Shown piece after piece: positions 35,929-47,200 of a stretch of 64,000 nt of DNA; position 1 is the stretch's first letter; every line of letters begins with the position of its first letter. Below the pieces are notes generated by a model, which did not search any database, was not told the origin of the DNA, and saw only the letters and a program-made list of their open reading frames with translations. The translations under genes and the position numbers were made by a program. Origin of the DNA: Pseudozyma flocculosa PF-1 (Eukaryota; Basidiomycota; Ustilaginomycetes; Ustilaginales; Ustilaginaceae); NCBI RefSeq assembly GCF_000417875.1, contig NW_006920879.1:625211-689210 (forward strand), read 5' to 3'.

Positions 35929-36397
35929 GGCAGGCAAGTGTGGCGTGTGTGTGCGATGGGGTGCTGTAGGCGCAGGGGTTGAGGGTCGGGACAAAGAGGG
36001 TGAGGGGAGGCAAGAAGGAGAAGAAGAAAGAGGAAGGGGGGTCGAGGGACGACTTTTAGAGAGGTGGTCGTCCCGCGCGTGGGGCTCTCTCTCCGGGCCG
36101 GTTGCCCAAGAAAGAGGGCCGCCAAGGCACACGGCGCGGCACGGCTGGATAACCGGCTCAAAGTGCGGGGGTCGGCGCCGGTTAGAGGCAGGCGCTCGTG
36201 CCGGCTGCCTCGGCCTCGTCGCTCTCGCCCTTCTCCACATGCCGGGGGCTGGCGATGCTTATCGCACGAGACGAGGCCATACCGCAGGTCTTTACATCAC
36301 AATCTCGGCCTGGACTCGATGCTCTAGGTGCGGGGGACGGCGCTCTGCCCTTCTTCTCGCTCTCACCGACCCCCCTGGGACGGGGTTCACACGCTAT
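35929..36397. other. SDR 5' flank and IWR1 3' region
   Basis: About 470 bp. GA-rich on the + strand at 35985-36060 (CT-rich in the direction of SDR transcription), probably the SDR promoter/5' UTR. Nothing else recognised. Confidence 0.6.
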
Positions 36398-38378
36398 CTA
36401 GAAGCTGCCATCTGACAGGGCTGCTCGTCAAGGACGAGAGCGGAGGCAGCGGTCGCGGTCCGGTCAGCTTCGATGCGCGCAGCTGCTGCCTCGTACGGGC
36501 CAAGACGGCCGCCGCCGCCGCCCAGAGACTCACCGTACGGATCCTGCTCGTCGTCGTCGCTGTCGTCGTTGTACGCGCCGAAGTCGACGTCGTCCTCGTC
36601 CGGCAGCTCCTCTTCGGGATAGTCGTTGCGGTAGAAGTCCTCGTCGTTGCTGTCCTCGTCCTCGCCCTCGTCGTAGCTCTCGTAGCCCTCGGCATCGTCG
36701 CCGGCGTCGAGCTCGTCGTCGGTGTCCTCGAATCCTTCGAGCTGCGCCATGACCGTCTCGGCACCGGCAACGTCGAGGCCGGGGAAGTGAGCCGTCGCCG
36801 GAGGCGCCATCTCGGCGGGCACCACCGCCCCTCCCTGCACCCTGGGCAGCGCCATCGACTCGGGAAGCGACGACCTCGTCGCCAGCAGCCTCTCGTGCCC
36901 GGGGACCGCCGCCGGTTGCAGCCCCGACTCGGCCGCACCAGCAGGACCAGTCCTCGACGGGATCATGTCGCGGTAGTAGATGTCGTACACGTAGTCGTCG
37001 TCGCTGTCGTCGTCGTCGTTGGAGGCCGAATCCGAGTATGAGTCCGAGTCGTGGTCCCGCTTCCGGCCGCCGGTCAGGGCGGCACCCAGGTCCGCCGGCG
37101 GCTCGAGGTTGCTCGCTGGTGCAGACAAGAGGCAACCGGACGAGTGTCAGCGCCTGAGACGGTGAAGAAGGAAGCGTTCGCCATCCCGGCTGAGCTCACC
37201 TTCCAGGTAATTGCCAAGCAACTCTGCAAACCTCGAGTCGAGGGCGTCCATGTCCGGGTCCGCGCCCTTCGTCTTGCCGCCAACCCTCGGCTTCGCCTTG
37301 CCGCCCTTGCTGCGTCCCTCGCCTGCCTGGCTGACGGCGTCAATGATCCTGCCAAATACGGCCTCGGCGTCCTTCTCTTTCTTGGAGCTGCAGAGGAAAG
37401 GGTCCCGGTGAGCGATGGAAACGGCTGCTTCTGTCCGAGCAGGGGTGCTAGGCTCGTGCAACTCACCGAATCTGGGGGGGATGTCGCGAGTCTTGCCAGG
37501 GTCTGCTGGCGGCACCGACCCCCTTGAGCTTCCTCCGGAGGCTTCCGGTGCTGCCGGCATGGCGCAGCTGGCCGAGAGGCTCCTTGCGCACCACCTTGAA
37601 GCGCATGCTCGAGGCCATCGAAGACTTCTGCTTGATGCCCCTGTCGTCTTCCTTGCGAGCGACGTCGCTGCTGGCCCCGGCCGGCGTCTGGCGCGGCGCA
37701 CCATCGAGGGCGGTCAGGGCAGCCGGAGAGGCCAGACCGTCTCTTGAGCTGTCTAGCGATGCAAGGGATCTGTGCAAGGGGTCGCTGACGGTGCCAGATG
37801 GCGGTGCCGGGGATGCTGAGCTCCTCTGGGAGCGTGGCAGCTCGGACGCCGGCTGGCGGGCTGCCGGCAACGGAGCGATGGGCAGGGTGTTGGCGTCACG
37901 ACCTGCCCGACTGAGTGCAGTGATGCGGTCGTGGAGCAAGCGAGCGGCGGCGGGGTCGGAGAAGGACTCGAGCGAGACGGTCTCGGCCAGACGAAAGACG
38001 CCTGGTGGGTTTGCAGAGCAGCAAGTGGTGTCAGACGCCAGGTGTCCGGCAGCCACTCGAGGACGGACGGGAAAACTAGCCAATCTCACCTCGCGAAGCC
38101 TCTGGCCGCGCAGCCTGGTCGTCTTCGGCATCGGATGGCGCGCCGCTGCGGAGTGGGCGTGGTGCGGCTGAAGGGGAGCGCGACGGGTTGGCGCTGTGTA
38201 GGTTTGATCTCCTCTTTGCGCGGCGCTCGGCCTGCTGGATGACGAGGGCCTCGACAGGGTCCTGGCCCCGCTTCCTCTTGATGCGGAGGATGGTGTGGGA
38301 CACGTCGGAGTCGGTTCGCTGAGCCGGGCCGCCGGCGGCGGCGGCTGTGCGCGGTGAGGGCGAGGGAGAGGCGCTCAT
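36398..38378 (-). CDS. IWR1: RNA polymerase II nuclear import factor Iwr1
   Basis: Carries assembled RNA polymerase II into the nucleus. The family signature is present: HTILRIKRKRGQDPVEAL near the N-terminus (basic import signal), GVFRLAETVS, FAELLGNYLE, then the Iwr1 domain YVYDIYYRD and acidic EDEDSNDEDFYRNDYPEEE. Exons 38378-38090, 38001-37467, 37387-37200 and 37115-36534, then a short last exon, 36420-36398 (or from 36411). The last donor GTGAGT at 36533 and an intron of 113 or 122 nt give the ends DPYALSDGSF or DPYDGSF. Without that splice the frame reads to a stop at 36394-36396 with a 40-residue Gly/Ala-rich tail. About 538 residues, longer than yeast Iwr1 because of an inserted Ser/Ala-rich segment. 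It is divergent from the rhomboid gene. Confidence 0.87.
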
Positions 38379-39605
38379 GTCGGAGACCGGTCGAAAGGGG
38401 GTGCGGCGCGGCGCTGGCGATGCGAGCAGTCGAGGCGAGGTTGCGCTTGTGTCCAGGGCTTGTATGCCGTGGCCAGGCTAGCGGTACGTTGCAGAGGTAT
38501 AGATGAGAGGCGGACACTGCTGCGATTCGCTGTGCAAGGGTGTGTATGTAGAATACGTGGTGCAGGGCGTGGTGGTGGTACATGGCATCGGCGGGTGGCA
38601 GGCGGCCACGGCACGGGTGGACCCTGGGCCGCTCTACGCACATCCACACGTACGTCGGTCTTCTCGCGCCCGTGCGGCAAAGAAAGAAAAAAAGTGGTTG
38701 GATTGGACCAAGTGGAGCCCATCGGAGCCGAACCAGCTCGAGGGGCCAGGGCCAGCAAGGCGAGGCCAGGATCGGCTCAAAGAGGGGGAAGCCGGCTGGC
38801 AACCAAGCAAGCTTGCAACGCGACCTGACATGTGCCAACGGGCAGGCAGGCCACCCGTCCATCCCGGTCGTGCGTCTGCGTCGCGGCATGACGGCGTCGC
38901 CTCAAGTCACACGAGCTCGAGCTGGCTGGCCGGCCGGCCAAACGAGCGACCGACCGACAAACCAACATCTATCTAGTCGACCCGCCCGCCTGCTTGACGA
39001 CGTCGTCGAGGTCGGCCGTGTGCGCAGCGACAGGTGGATGCCTGCCTAGCCTCTCTCTGTGTGTGTGTGGCACGGGTAGGATGGTCCCAGGAGGCAGGCC
39101 AGCGTGAAATGGACGAGGACTAGGGAGGCAGCGGGCGCAGGCTCAGGCTGGCTCAGGCTGGCTTGGCAAGCGCTGCTTGTTGAGCGGCGCGGGGCTGTGC
39201 CGGCCAACGGCAGCCTGGCAGACAGCACAGCCTGGGCCCGGCCAGCAGCAGGGTGGCATGTAGGTGGGTGGGTGTTGGTCTATCGGGGTTTTGGGCTCGA
39301 GCCAGCCAGCCAGCCAGCCCGCCAGCGTCTTTTGGCCTGCAGCATCCATACACCTCGAGCCATGCCTATGCCGTACCCCATCATCTCAAAGTCTGGTTGA
39401 CAACCCTGTCGCCTCTCCTGCCGTGCATCTCAACACGCTACCGTACCCGGCCTTCTTCTGCTCCACCTCGTACGCCACCCTAGCTCATCCTCCAGGCCAC
39501 CACCATACATTCAATCCGCCCCCCACCAGCGCCTCTCTCTCTCTCCTCCCTCCTCCCCCTGTCTCTCTCTCTCCTCCTCCCTCTCTCTCTCTCCTCCTCC
39601 TCCTC

Positions 39606-39668
39606 TCCTCCTCCTCCTCCTCCTCCTCCTCCTCCTCCTCCTCCTCCTCCTCCTCCTCCTCCTCCTCC
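39606..39668. repeat. TCC/CTC trinucleotide microsatellite
   Basis: About 21 uninterrupted CTC units inside a longer CT-rich tract (39529-39668); a second, shorter run is at 39769-39791. Confidence 0.95.
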
Positions 39669-39692
39669 GTCCGTACCGTACCCGTACCCGTA

Positions 39693-39712
39693 NNNNNNNN
39701 NNNNNNNNNNNN
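39693..39712. other. assembly gap (20 N)
   Basis: Short run of N between CCCGTA repeats on the left and CCCTAA-like repeats on the right; the round number suggests a placeholder length. Confidence 1.
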
Positions 39713-39740
39713 CCTACCCTAACCTTACCCTAACCTACCC
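39713..39740. repeat. interstitial telomere-like CCCTAA patch
   Basis: Two CCCTAA units separated by CCTTA, then ACCTACCCGTACC. CCCTAA is the C-strand of the common fungal telomere repeat TTAGGG. It is short and degenerate, and merges into CCCGTA variants on both sides of the gap. Confidence 0.7.
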
Positions 39741-39810
39741 GTACCCCCCGACCCCCCTACCCGTACCGCCCTCCTCCTCCTCCTCCTCCTCCCCTCTCCC
39801 CCTCCCCTCT

Positions 39811-39888
39811 CGTCTCTCTCTCTCCCTCTCCCCCCTCGTCTCTCTCTCTCCCTCTCCCCCCTCGTCTCTCTCTCTCCCTCTCCCCCCC
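39811..39888. repeat. 26-bp CT-rich tandem repeat, three copies
   Basis: Three consecutive 26-bp copies beginning CGTCTCTCTCTCT and ending in CCCCCT (the last slightly different), 60-140 bp before the rhomboid ATG. Probably in its core promoter or 5' UTR. Confidence 0.93.
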
Positions 39889-39948
39889 TGTCTCTCCCTC
39901 TCTCTCTCACACAGAGGCACCCCTCACACGCACGCACACGCCGCTGCC

Positions 39949-41970
39949 ATGGACTCGCAGCCCGGCTACGTGTCGGCCCTCGACACCCGCAAGCAGGCCA
40001 CCCTCAGCGCAGCCATCGCCGCTGCCGCCCACCACGGCTCCGCAGGACTCGGCGCAAACGCAAACGCATACCGCTCCCACTCGTCCAAGGCACCACCACC
40101 ACCACCAACAGAGTCGCCCTCAATCTACACCGACCCCTACGAGTTCCAGAGCACCGCACCGCCCCCGCCACTCCCAAACGTCGTCTCCACGCGGCCCACC
40201 ACCCACAACTTTCTCGCCATGGACCCCTACGACGATCGTCCCCTCGGCGGCGGCGGGCCCGCAGACCTCGCACGCGCAGACACCCTAGCCCCCGGAGATT
40301 CCATCAGCAGCTACAACGTTCGCATCGGCAGCAACCTACACGGCGACGGCGACGGCGACGGCGACACCTACCACGACCACGCCCAGACCCGGGGGCGCGA
40401 CCCCAGCCACCCCACCGCCATCGACTACGAAGAGATGCACCACAAGGCATCCGCCCACGCCTACCCAACGCGCGACGACGGCTACGAGGCCAGGGACTTT
40501 TACGACGACAGCGGCTACGACCACCGCCCCTATGACTCGAGCGCCACCGCCCTCCCGCTCAAGCACCACGCCGGCCAGATGGGCTACGCAGAGGACGAGG
40601 AGGACGAGGAGCACCAGCTCAAGCGCGGGCCCGAACCCCTCTTTTCAAACCAGGTCCACCACCACCGTCCGGGCCTCTCGGACGAGGAGGCAAAGAGCGG
40701 CCTGCTGAGCCGCTTCACGGCAGGCGCCGGCGCAGGAGGGGCCGCCAGGACTCCCGAAGACAAGCTCCACGAGCAGATTGAGCGCCGTCGGCAGGGCATT
40801 GGGCGGCAGAGGTGGCCGATTGTCAGCTACGTAATGACGTGAGCATCGCGGCGACCAGAAGCGCGGCGCAGCGCAGCGCAGCTGATGGTTAGGCTAGGGA
40901 ACCGTGCCACCTCGACCAGGGCTGATGCCTTGCCTCTCCCCCCCCCCCCCCCCCCCCCCCCTCCTCTTTCCTAACCCCCTCGCGCTCTTTTTTGACCCGC
41001 CTCTCACAGCGTCGCCCTGGTCGCCGTCTTCATCGTCGAGCTGGTCAAGGCCAAGTCGGTGACGGGCCAGGCGGTGCAGACGCATCCCAACATCAGCCCG
41101 ATGCTGGGTCCGTCGTCCGAGTTTCTCATCTCGTTTGGCGCGCGCTTTGTCCCGTGCATGCGCGACATTGCCAAGCTGCCCGTGACGACCGAGCTGCCCT
41201 GCCTCAACGCCTCGGCGTCGTCGTCGGGCACCTACACCCAGGACCAGCTGTGCCCGCTGTGGCAGACGTGCGGCCTGGCGGACGCCAACTCGCCCAACCA
41301 GGGCTACCGCTTCATCTCGGCCATGTTTATCCACGCCGGCTTCGTCCACATCATCTTCAACCTGCTCGTCCTGCTCACGCTGTGCGCCCAGATTGAGCGG
41401 CTGGTCGGCTCAGTGCCCTACACGCTCATCTACTTTGCCGGCGGCGTCGGGGGCAATCTGCTGGGCGGCAACTTTGGACTGATCGGCCAGCCGGCTCTGG
41501 GCGCGTCGGGCGCCATCTACACGTGCATCAGCGTCGAGCTGGTCGACCTCATCTACAACTGGCAGTACGAGTACCGCGCCAAGACGCGGCTCGCCATGTC
41601 GCTCATCTTTACCGTCATCGGGTTGGCGCTCGGGCTGCTGCCGGGCATCGACAACTTTTCCCACATCGGCGGCTTCTGCGTCGGCATCCTCGGCGGCCTC
41701 CTCTTCGCGCCCGCCATCCACCCGACGCGGCGCCACCGCATCGTCTGCTGGCTCCTTCGCCTCGTCTCGCTCGGCCTGCTCGTCGGCTTCTTTGTCGGCC
41801 TCGCCGTCAACTTTTACAACTCCGCCGACCCCTTGACCGCATGCACCTGGTGTCGCTACCTCAGCTGTCTCCCGGTCTTTAACTCGTGCAAGGGCGACGG
41901 CCTCACCACCTCAACCACCACCACCACCACGACAACATCGCCGAACAATAACTTCTTTGTCGGCAACTAA
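39949..41970 (+). CDS. rhomboid-family intramembrane serine protease
   Basis: Polytopic membrane protease. Two exons, 39949-40838 and 41010-41970, 616 residues. The first 290 residues are hydrophilic and disordered (His/Asp/Gly-rich, with a short Gly-Asp repeat and acidic DEEDEEH). The membrane region starts at the splice junction (YVMTVALVAVFIVELV). It holds a cysteine-containing extracytoplasmic loop, then FISAMFIHAGFVHIIFNLLVLL (HxxxN loop region), the catalytic Ser463 in GASGAIY and His515 in FSHIGGFCVG. The layout, with a long N-terminus and a C-terminal Thr-rich tail after the last helix, resembles eukaryotic secretase-type (RHBDL) rhomboids, not the mitochondrial PARL type. The 171-nt intron contains a 24-C run. 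The substrate is unknown. Confidence 0.9.
40938..40961. repeat. poly-C run (24 C) in rhomboid intron
   Basis: Homopolymer of 24 cytosines about 45 bases upstream of the acceptor of the 40839-41009 intron, effectively part of its pyrimidine tract. Confidence 0.95.
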
Positions 41971-42546
41971 GACCCCCCCCCCCCTTTCCTCGCGTCCGCC
42001 ATAGCCCTCTAATACCTATCCCAGTCGACAGTCGACTACATCGAGACTCGTGCCAACATGGACACTCGCCTTTCGTCTCCCGCCCCACCCACCTTCCTTT
42101 TTCCTTCTCTCCCACCTCCCAAACGCACCCTGTACTCTGACCCGGCTGTATACATACCACTTCCCCCCCTCCTCCCTCGGGACCGACAGGCATCCCTTGA
42201 CTTGCTTCGTGCACACACTCATTCGCACCTCGAACCTCGCCGCCCAGCGTGGCTGCGCAACCGCAACGGCGACGGCGATGGCGACGGCGAAAAGCTTTGA
42301 TTGTCCATGCGGCAGGGCTGGGTATCCGAGGACCTCTCTCCATCCACCTGCGTGCAAAAGAGGCGAGACGGAGAGCGGGTGGCGATGCGTGCGGAACGGG
42401 AGGGGTAGCGTGCGCGTGAAGGCGTTGCGGCACGAAGACGAAGGACGAAGGACAAAGGCGGGTCCGCAGATGGGCGGCGGTCAAGGGAGCGTGATGGGCC
42501 AACGTACGCCCGAGGACAGAGCAGAAGCAGGAGCGCGTGACGAGGC
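41971..42546. other. convergent rhomboid/GAS1 3' region
   Basis: 576 bp between converging genes. It starts with a ten-C run and CT-rich sequence. No gene recognised. Confidence 0.6.
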
Positions 42547-44292
42547 CTAGAGGAGAACGGCGATGCTCAACGACAGCAGTGCGGTGGCCGCTACGGTCGG
42601 GAGGACCAGAGAAGCCGCCGGGCCCGAGACGGCCGCGTTCGAGTTTGACGACGAACCGCCAGAGGGCCTGGCCGAGTTCGAGGCTGTCGACCCGCTCGCG
42701 CCGCCCGACGACGACGACGAGGGCGGCGAGGGCGGCGACGACGACGTCGACGTGGGCACCTTGACGCCGATGGGGAAGCGGGCCAGGCACCGCTCGTAGC
42801 CGGCATCGACGTCCGCGGGCGACGACACGGCGCGGTGCGCGGTGGCGTTGCCGGCAAAGTCGCACGACTGGGCGTCGAAACTGGAAATCTCTTGGTAGGT
42901 CGACATGGCCCACTCGAGGCGCTGCGCCACGCCGCAGAACGAGTAGTTGCCGTACGTGCCCGCCTCGCCGTCGGCAATGATGGCGTTGCAGCCGGAGCCG
43001 GCCTCGTCGAGGTAGCCGCACGCCGTGCCGATCAGGCTGCCCAGGATCGTCGGCTCGTTTTCCGTCGCGGCCACGACGTGGCATCCAAACGCCTCGTCGC
43101 TCAGGCAGCTGCACAGCTCGCGGTTGGGCGTGGGCGGCAGCTGCGGGCTCGCCGGGAAGCTGTCCGACGCCTCGGCGCACGCCGGGAAGCTGGGCGCCGC
43201 GCTGCTGGGCGACGTCGCGGGCGGTGCGGCCCGGGCGTAGGCGGCCTTGAGGTTGTCCCAGGCCGGGTTGCGCAGCGTGACGCTGTCGCCCGAGACGGAG
43301 ACGAGGCCGTAGTCGAGGCCATAGTCCTGCGGAAAGTAGCTGAACGCGATGCCTCCGCTAAAGGTGTCGGTCATTGGCGCCGACAGCAGCGAGGCCACCT
43401 CGGTCCAGGGCCGGGGCTGGCCATCGAGGCCCTGGACGCAGCCAAACTCGGACAGGTAGGCGGCGACGGGCAGGTTGGAGAACTCCTGCACCAGCGAGTC
43501 GTAGCCCGATGCGTCGTAGCTGCTGTTGCCGCACCAGGCGTACGAGTTGAGGCCGTACAGGTCGATGCTGACGTCGTCGCTGCCGCACGTCAGGAACTGG
43601 GCCAGCTGGTCGCGCCAGTTGTCGAGGCCCGAGGCGCCGTCGGTCGAGGCGTAGCTGGTGAGGATGCGGTCGTGACCCTGGGCGCGCAGGTAGGCCTTGA
43701 TGTCCCGCGCGGCCGCCTTGATGAACGGCGCGGCGTTGGCGTTGGAGCTCTGCGTCACGACCTCGTTGGCCAGGCCGACGGCCAGCAGGTTGTCGTAGCC
43801 CGCAAACGCGTCGATGGTGGTGATATAGAGGTCGAGCAGCCCGACGTCCCAGGTGGGCTCGGCGCGGTTGATGGAGCCATTGAGGGGCAGGGCCAGCTCG
43901 AGGATGACGTAGATGCCGGCGTCGCTGAAGCTCTTCATGCACGCATCGTGGTCGAGGGCCGAGTTGACCGAGTAGACGCGGACCGTATTGACGCCGAGGT
44001 CGCGCAGGTTGGCCACGTCGCGCGCGCACGCCTCGGGCAGCGCCAGCGGGTCGGTATAGCTGTCGGGCTCCGGGAAGCCGCCGTTTTCCTCATTGGCCTG
44101 CGTCGACTCGGCCACCGCCGCCGCCTCCTGGTAGGCGATGCCCTTGATGTAGAATCGGTTGTCGCCGTCGTAGAGGTACTTGCCGCGCCTCGTGATTTGC
44201 GGGATGGCCGCCGACGGCTTGGCCAGCAGCAGCGCGGCCGAGGCGGCCAGGGCGACCGAAGCAGCCGCCACACGGTCCAGCAAGAGCTTCAT
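42547..44292 (-). CDS. GAS1: GPI-anchored beta-1,3-glucanosyltransferase (GH72 with X8 module)
   Basis: Cleaves and re-joins beta-1,3-glucan chains at the outer cell surface, elongating wall glucan. Intronless, 581 residues. An N-terminal signal peptide (residues 1 to about 28, hydrophobic LAASAALLLAKPSA) leads into the GH72 domain: YDGDNRFYIKGIAYQ, acid/base Glu177 in VGLANEV and nucleophile Glu282 in YLSEFGC. A cysteine-rich X8 (CBM43) module covers about 393-482 (LCSCLSDEAFGCHV..CGYLDEAGSGCNAI..YSFCGVAQRL). A Ser/Pro-rich stretch (TSTSSSPPSPPSSSSSGG) precedes a C-terminal hydrophobic tail (VLPTVAATALLSLSIAVLL), consistent with a GPI signal. Presence of X8 places it with the Gas1/Gas2 type. 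The frame is open upstream to 44454, but ATG 44292 starts the signal peptide. It is divergent from FKS1. Confidence 0.94.
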   Translation of the reverse strand: MKLLLDRVAAASVALAASAALLLAKPSAAIPQITRRGKYLYDGDNRFYIKGIAYQEAAAVAESTQANEENGGFPEPDSYTDPLALPEACARDVANLRDLGVNTVRVYSVNSALDHDACMKSFSDAGIYVILELALPLNGSINRAEPTWDVGLLDLYITTIDAFAGYDNLLAVGLANEVVTQSSNANAAPFIKAAARDIKAYLRAQGHDRILTSYASTDGASGLDNWRDQLAQFLTCGSDDVSIDLYGLNSYAWCGNSSYDASGYDSLVQEFSNLPVAAYLSEFGCVQGLDGQPRPWTEVASLLSAPMTDTFSGGIAFSYFPQDYGLDYGLVSVSGDSVTLRNPAWDNLKAAYARAAPPATSPSSAAPSFPACAEASDSFPASPQLPPTPNRELCSCLSDEAFGCHVVAATENEPTILGSLIGTACGYLDEAGSGCNAIIADGEAGTYGNYSFCGVAQRLEWAMSTYQEISSFDAQSCDFAGNATAHRAVSSPADVDAGYERCLARFPIGVKVPTSTSSSPPSPPSSSSSGGASGSTASNSARPSGGSSSNSNAAVSGPAASLVLPTVAATALLSLSIAVLL

Positions 44293-47200
44293 GGTGGAAT
44301 GGCGGTCGAGTGACGCTGTGCCTGGTGGAGCGGTGCAAGGACGGTGCTTGCGCGATGGCGATCGATGGAAGGCAGGAGTAGGAGTGGTCCAGGCGCCGAA
44401 GTGAGGATCGAGTCTGGGCGATGGGAGGATGGGTATATGGTGGAGCAGAGGCAAGAGAGCTGGACGGTGGCGGTCAAGGTAACACTCCTATGAGGCGGCA
44501 GCGGGCAGGGCCGGGGGAAGACAGAGGCTTGGGAACCACGAAAGAAGGACAGGACGGACGAGGTGGTACGGGTGCCGACCGGCGCCAAGACGAGGGGCGG
44601 CAGATGCACGGAAGGGCGGCCGTGATGGCACGAATAGCGCGGGGAAGCGAGCAGGAGGGTGGGGGCTAGGTAGGTAAGGTGGGCTAGACACGGGCTTCCA
44701 GCATGAGCCCACTCCGCTCTGGAACCGACTCGATCTTACTCCTCGACCACCGGGACCAAGGCTTGACACGCCAACCAGAGGGGCGCCTGAGACGCGTGTA
44801 GGAATCCTGCCTATGTAGCCTGTCCCGTCCTCGCCAGGCCAGGCGTCGCCGCTCAGTCGGTCCTCGGTCCTCGGCCCTCGGCCCGGCGTTGGCTTGCGTG
44901 GTCCTTGAGCTCCCCCTCAAGGCTTGGTCGAGACATAGCCCCGCCCTGCTTCAGGACGGCTCTCTCGTGTCGAGGTGAACAACATGATACCGCGTCACTT
45001 GTCGCTCTCTCCAAGGGCGAAGGGGGCCCGACTACGGCGACCCCGCTGTAGGACGCAGCGGGTTCTGCAGCTGAATGCCAAAAAGAAATAGAGGCGGCCG
45101 ACATGAGGCGGGCGGCCTGGCCAGGCAGCCCAACAACAGGAAGCAAGGCAAGCAGCGTGGATGCGGATCTCGCATGATCCCAGGCTTAGACAGCCGAAGA
45201 AGGCACCCCGCTCCAACACCACAGCATCCACTCCCGCCCGTTCTTGGCCAGGCCCACTGAGTCGCGATAGAGTGTCTTGGCGGCGGCGGCGGCGTGGCGG
45301 CTTCGTAGAACGATTCTTGGATTCTGCCAGCCCTGACCTCTGCTTGCAGCACTACACTACTACTCCGCCTGCTGGCGCTTGGCCTCGCCGTCCGGCTGTG
45401 GGCTGCTCGAAGGGCCAGGCCGCGCCTCTTTGCCCCTGCCTCCTCGTCTTGTCGCTCGCACGGAGGTCGCGCTCCTCGCTTGGCTCGCCACCTCCTGTCT
45501 CTTTTTCCTCGCTGTACCTGCGCGCAAGCTCCTGTCGAGGCATGGTGCCGTTGCTGAGCTTTCGCAGGGCACTCGCAGAGAGGTGTCACACGGACGTCAC
45601 AAGTTGTGTATGTGGTCTCCTGCCCTGCTTCGCTTGTGCGGACCGCGTGCTGGCTGGGTACCCGGAGAACCGGCGAGGCGGTCTCGGTCCCGCCGAATGG
45701 AAGCACCGCCTTCCTTCGGCGAGCTTGCTCTCGTCAGCTTGCTCGCCTGCGCGACAAGGCGAGCGTCGTCCTGGCCTGTCTCTTCTCGAGACCGCCAAGG
45801 AGACGGCGTGGCCGCTGCGGTAAGTGGTTAGAGCCGGCTGAGCAAGGCGTCGCGGCTGTGTTGGATGTTTGCTCATGGAGCAGCGATGAAACCGGTGCGG
45901 GTTCTTGGCGCGCCGCGCTACGATCAGGTCCAGATTGGGTCGGGTCAGTCCGGATCCGCCCAGCCAGGTCATCGGACGAGGCTGAAGCAAGGCGTGTGTC
46001 TTCGTCGGGAGCAGGCAGCAGGCTACCGCGCCGTCAGGACCGTGGTGGCACTTGGCGTCCCTGACGGCTTACGTCTTCCAGCGCCAAGGGTGTGTGACGA
46101 TCGCTGTTGTTCGAGGTGGCGCGCGGAAGCTCTCCCGAGTCTTGGCATCCCCAGAGGGCGCCGGTCCTCGACATCGTGGCGAGCAGACAGCCTAGGGTAG
46201 GAACGCGCGCCGCCGTCGTCGAGCGTTCTTGGCAAGCATGTCCTAACTAACCAGGCCGCGCGATGTCTGACCGGGTCCCTCTGCCCTACCGTGGCTTCGT
46301 GTGTGGCCGGCAGCAGCCTAGCTTGTTGCCTTCATCATTCTGACCTCGTGATGCGCGACGCAGCATCCAAGTCGGATCCGTCAACACTCGGAGCCGGCAG
46401 CATGCACCATCGCAGGCGGTTTTGCCACCGTTTTTGTCGTGGATTTTACACAGCCGTTTGGGCCCGACAAGGCTGTGCCTGGCCAGGCGAAGCCGCTGGC
46501 TCTGGCATCGTAGGGGCCTGCCGTGTCCTGCCTCGGTCGCGCTGAGACTGCCCACTACCGTCACCGCCGGTCTTCCATACAGGACAACGCCTGATCCGGG
46601 CCAGGTTGAGCTGAGATGATGCGGTGCCGGGCACCATGCCGAGCGACCCCCGTGGACATCCCGAGGTGTTGCTTCGCGCTCTGAATCAGCGAATCCCGAC
46701 CCACCATGCCGAGATCGAGTGGACAGAAGACGTCGACCCGGCGGACAAAACCACGGCCGAATGCCCGTCTAGCCACGGCCCACGGCCCACGGGCAACGGC
46801 CTTCCATGCCGCGGTGTCCCTCGAGGAACGACGCAGACCACGGGCGACGGCTCACCCGCTGCACGCTAGGGATTCGACGGAGACGTCTGCGTCCCGGGCA
46901 AGGCGCTCATTTCTTGGATTGGTGGCGACGACGGCGACTGCGGCGGCGGGTTTCCGTCGTGCTCGGACAAAGGGCCAACCTGGCCAGACGACCTTCGCCA
47001 GCAGCTGTGCCTGCTTGCCGCGAGAGCATCCAGCAAGCAAGGCTAGGTCGGGAGCGCGCGAGACCCTGCTCCTCGTTCTGGCCGCCTGTTCAGCCTGCCA
47101 GCTGTGATCCGACGATGAAGCCGGCAAGCTGTCGTTGGTGGTGCGCCCGACCTGCAGAAGGTGGACGGACGTCTGTCGGCGTCGATATCGACGTGCCTGG

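Larger units (their letters stand above)
38379..39948. other. IWR1-rhomboid divergent intergenic region
   Basis: 1.57 kb with both promoters. The left half is ordinary. From about 39525 it is a long CT-rich tract with TCC repeats, an N gap, a telomere-like patch and a 26-bp tandem repeat, each listed separately. No gene. Confidence 0.65.

Noticed and set aside
39713..39740. A true telomere or chromosome end at this point
   Set aside because: Only two perfect CCCTAA units, with ordinary genes continuing on both sides; treated as an interstitial or degenerate repeat.
42835..44313. 492-codon + strand open frame opposite GAS1
   Set aside because: Antisense shadow; the minus strand carries a complete GH72/X8 protein.
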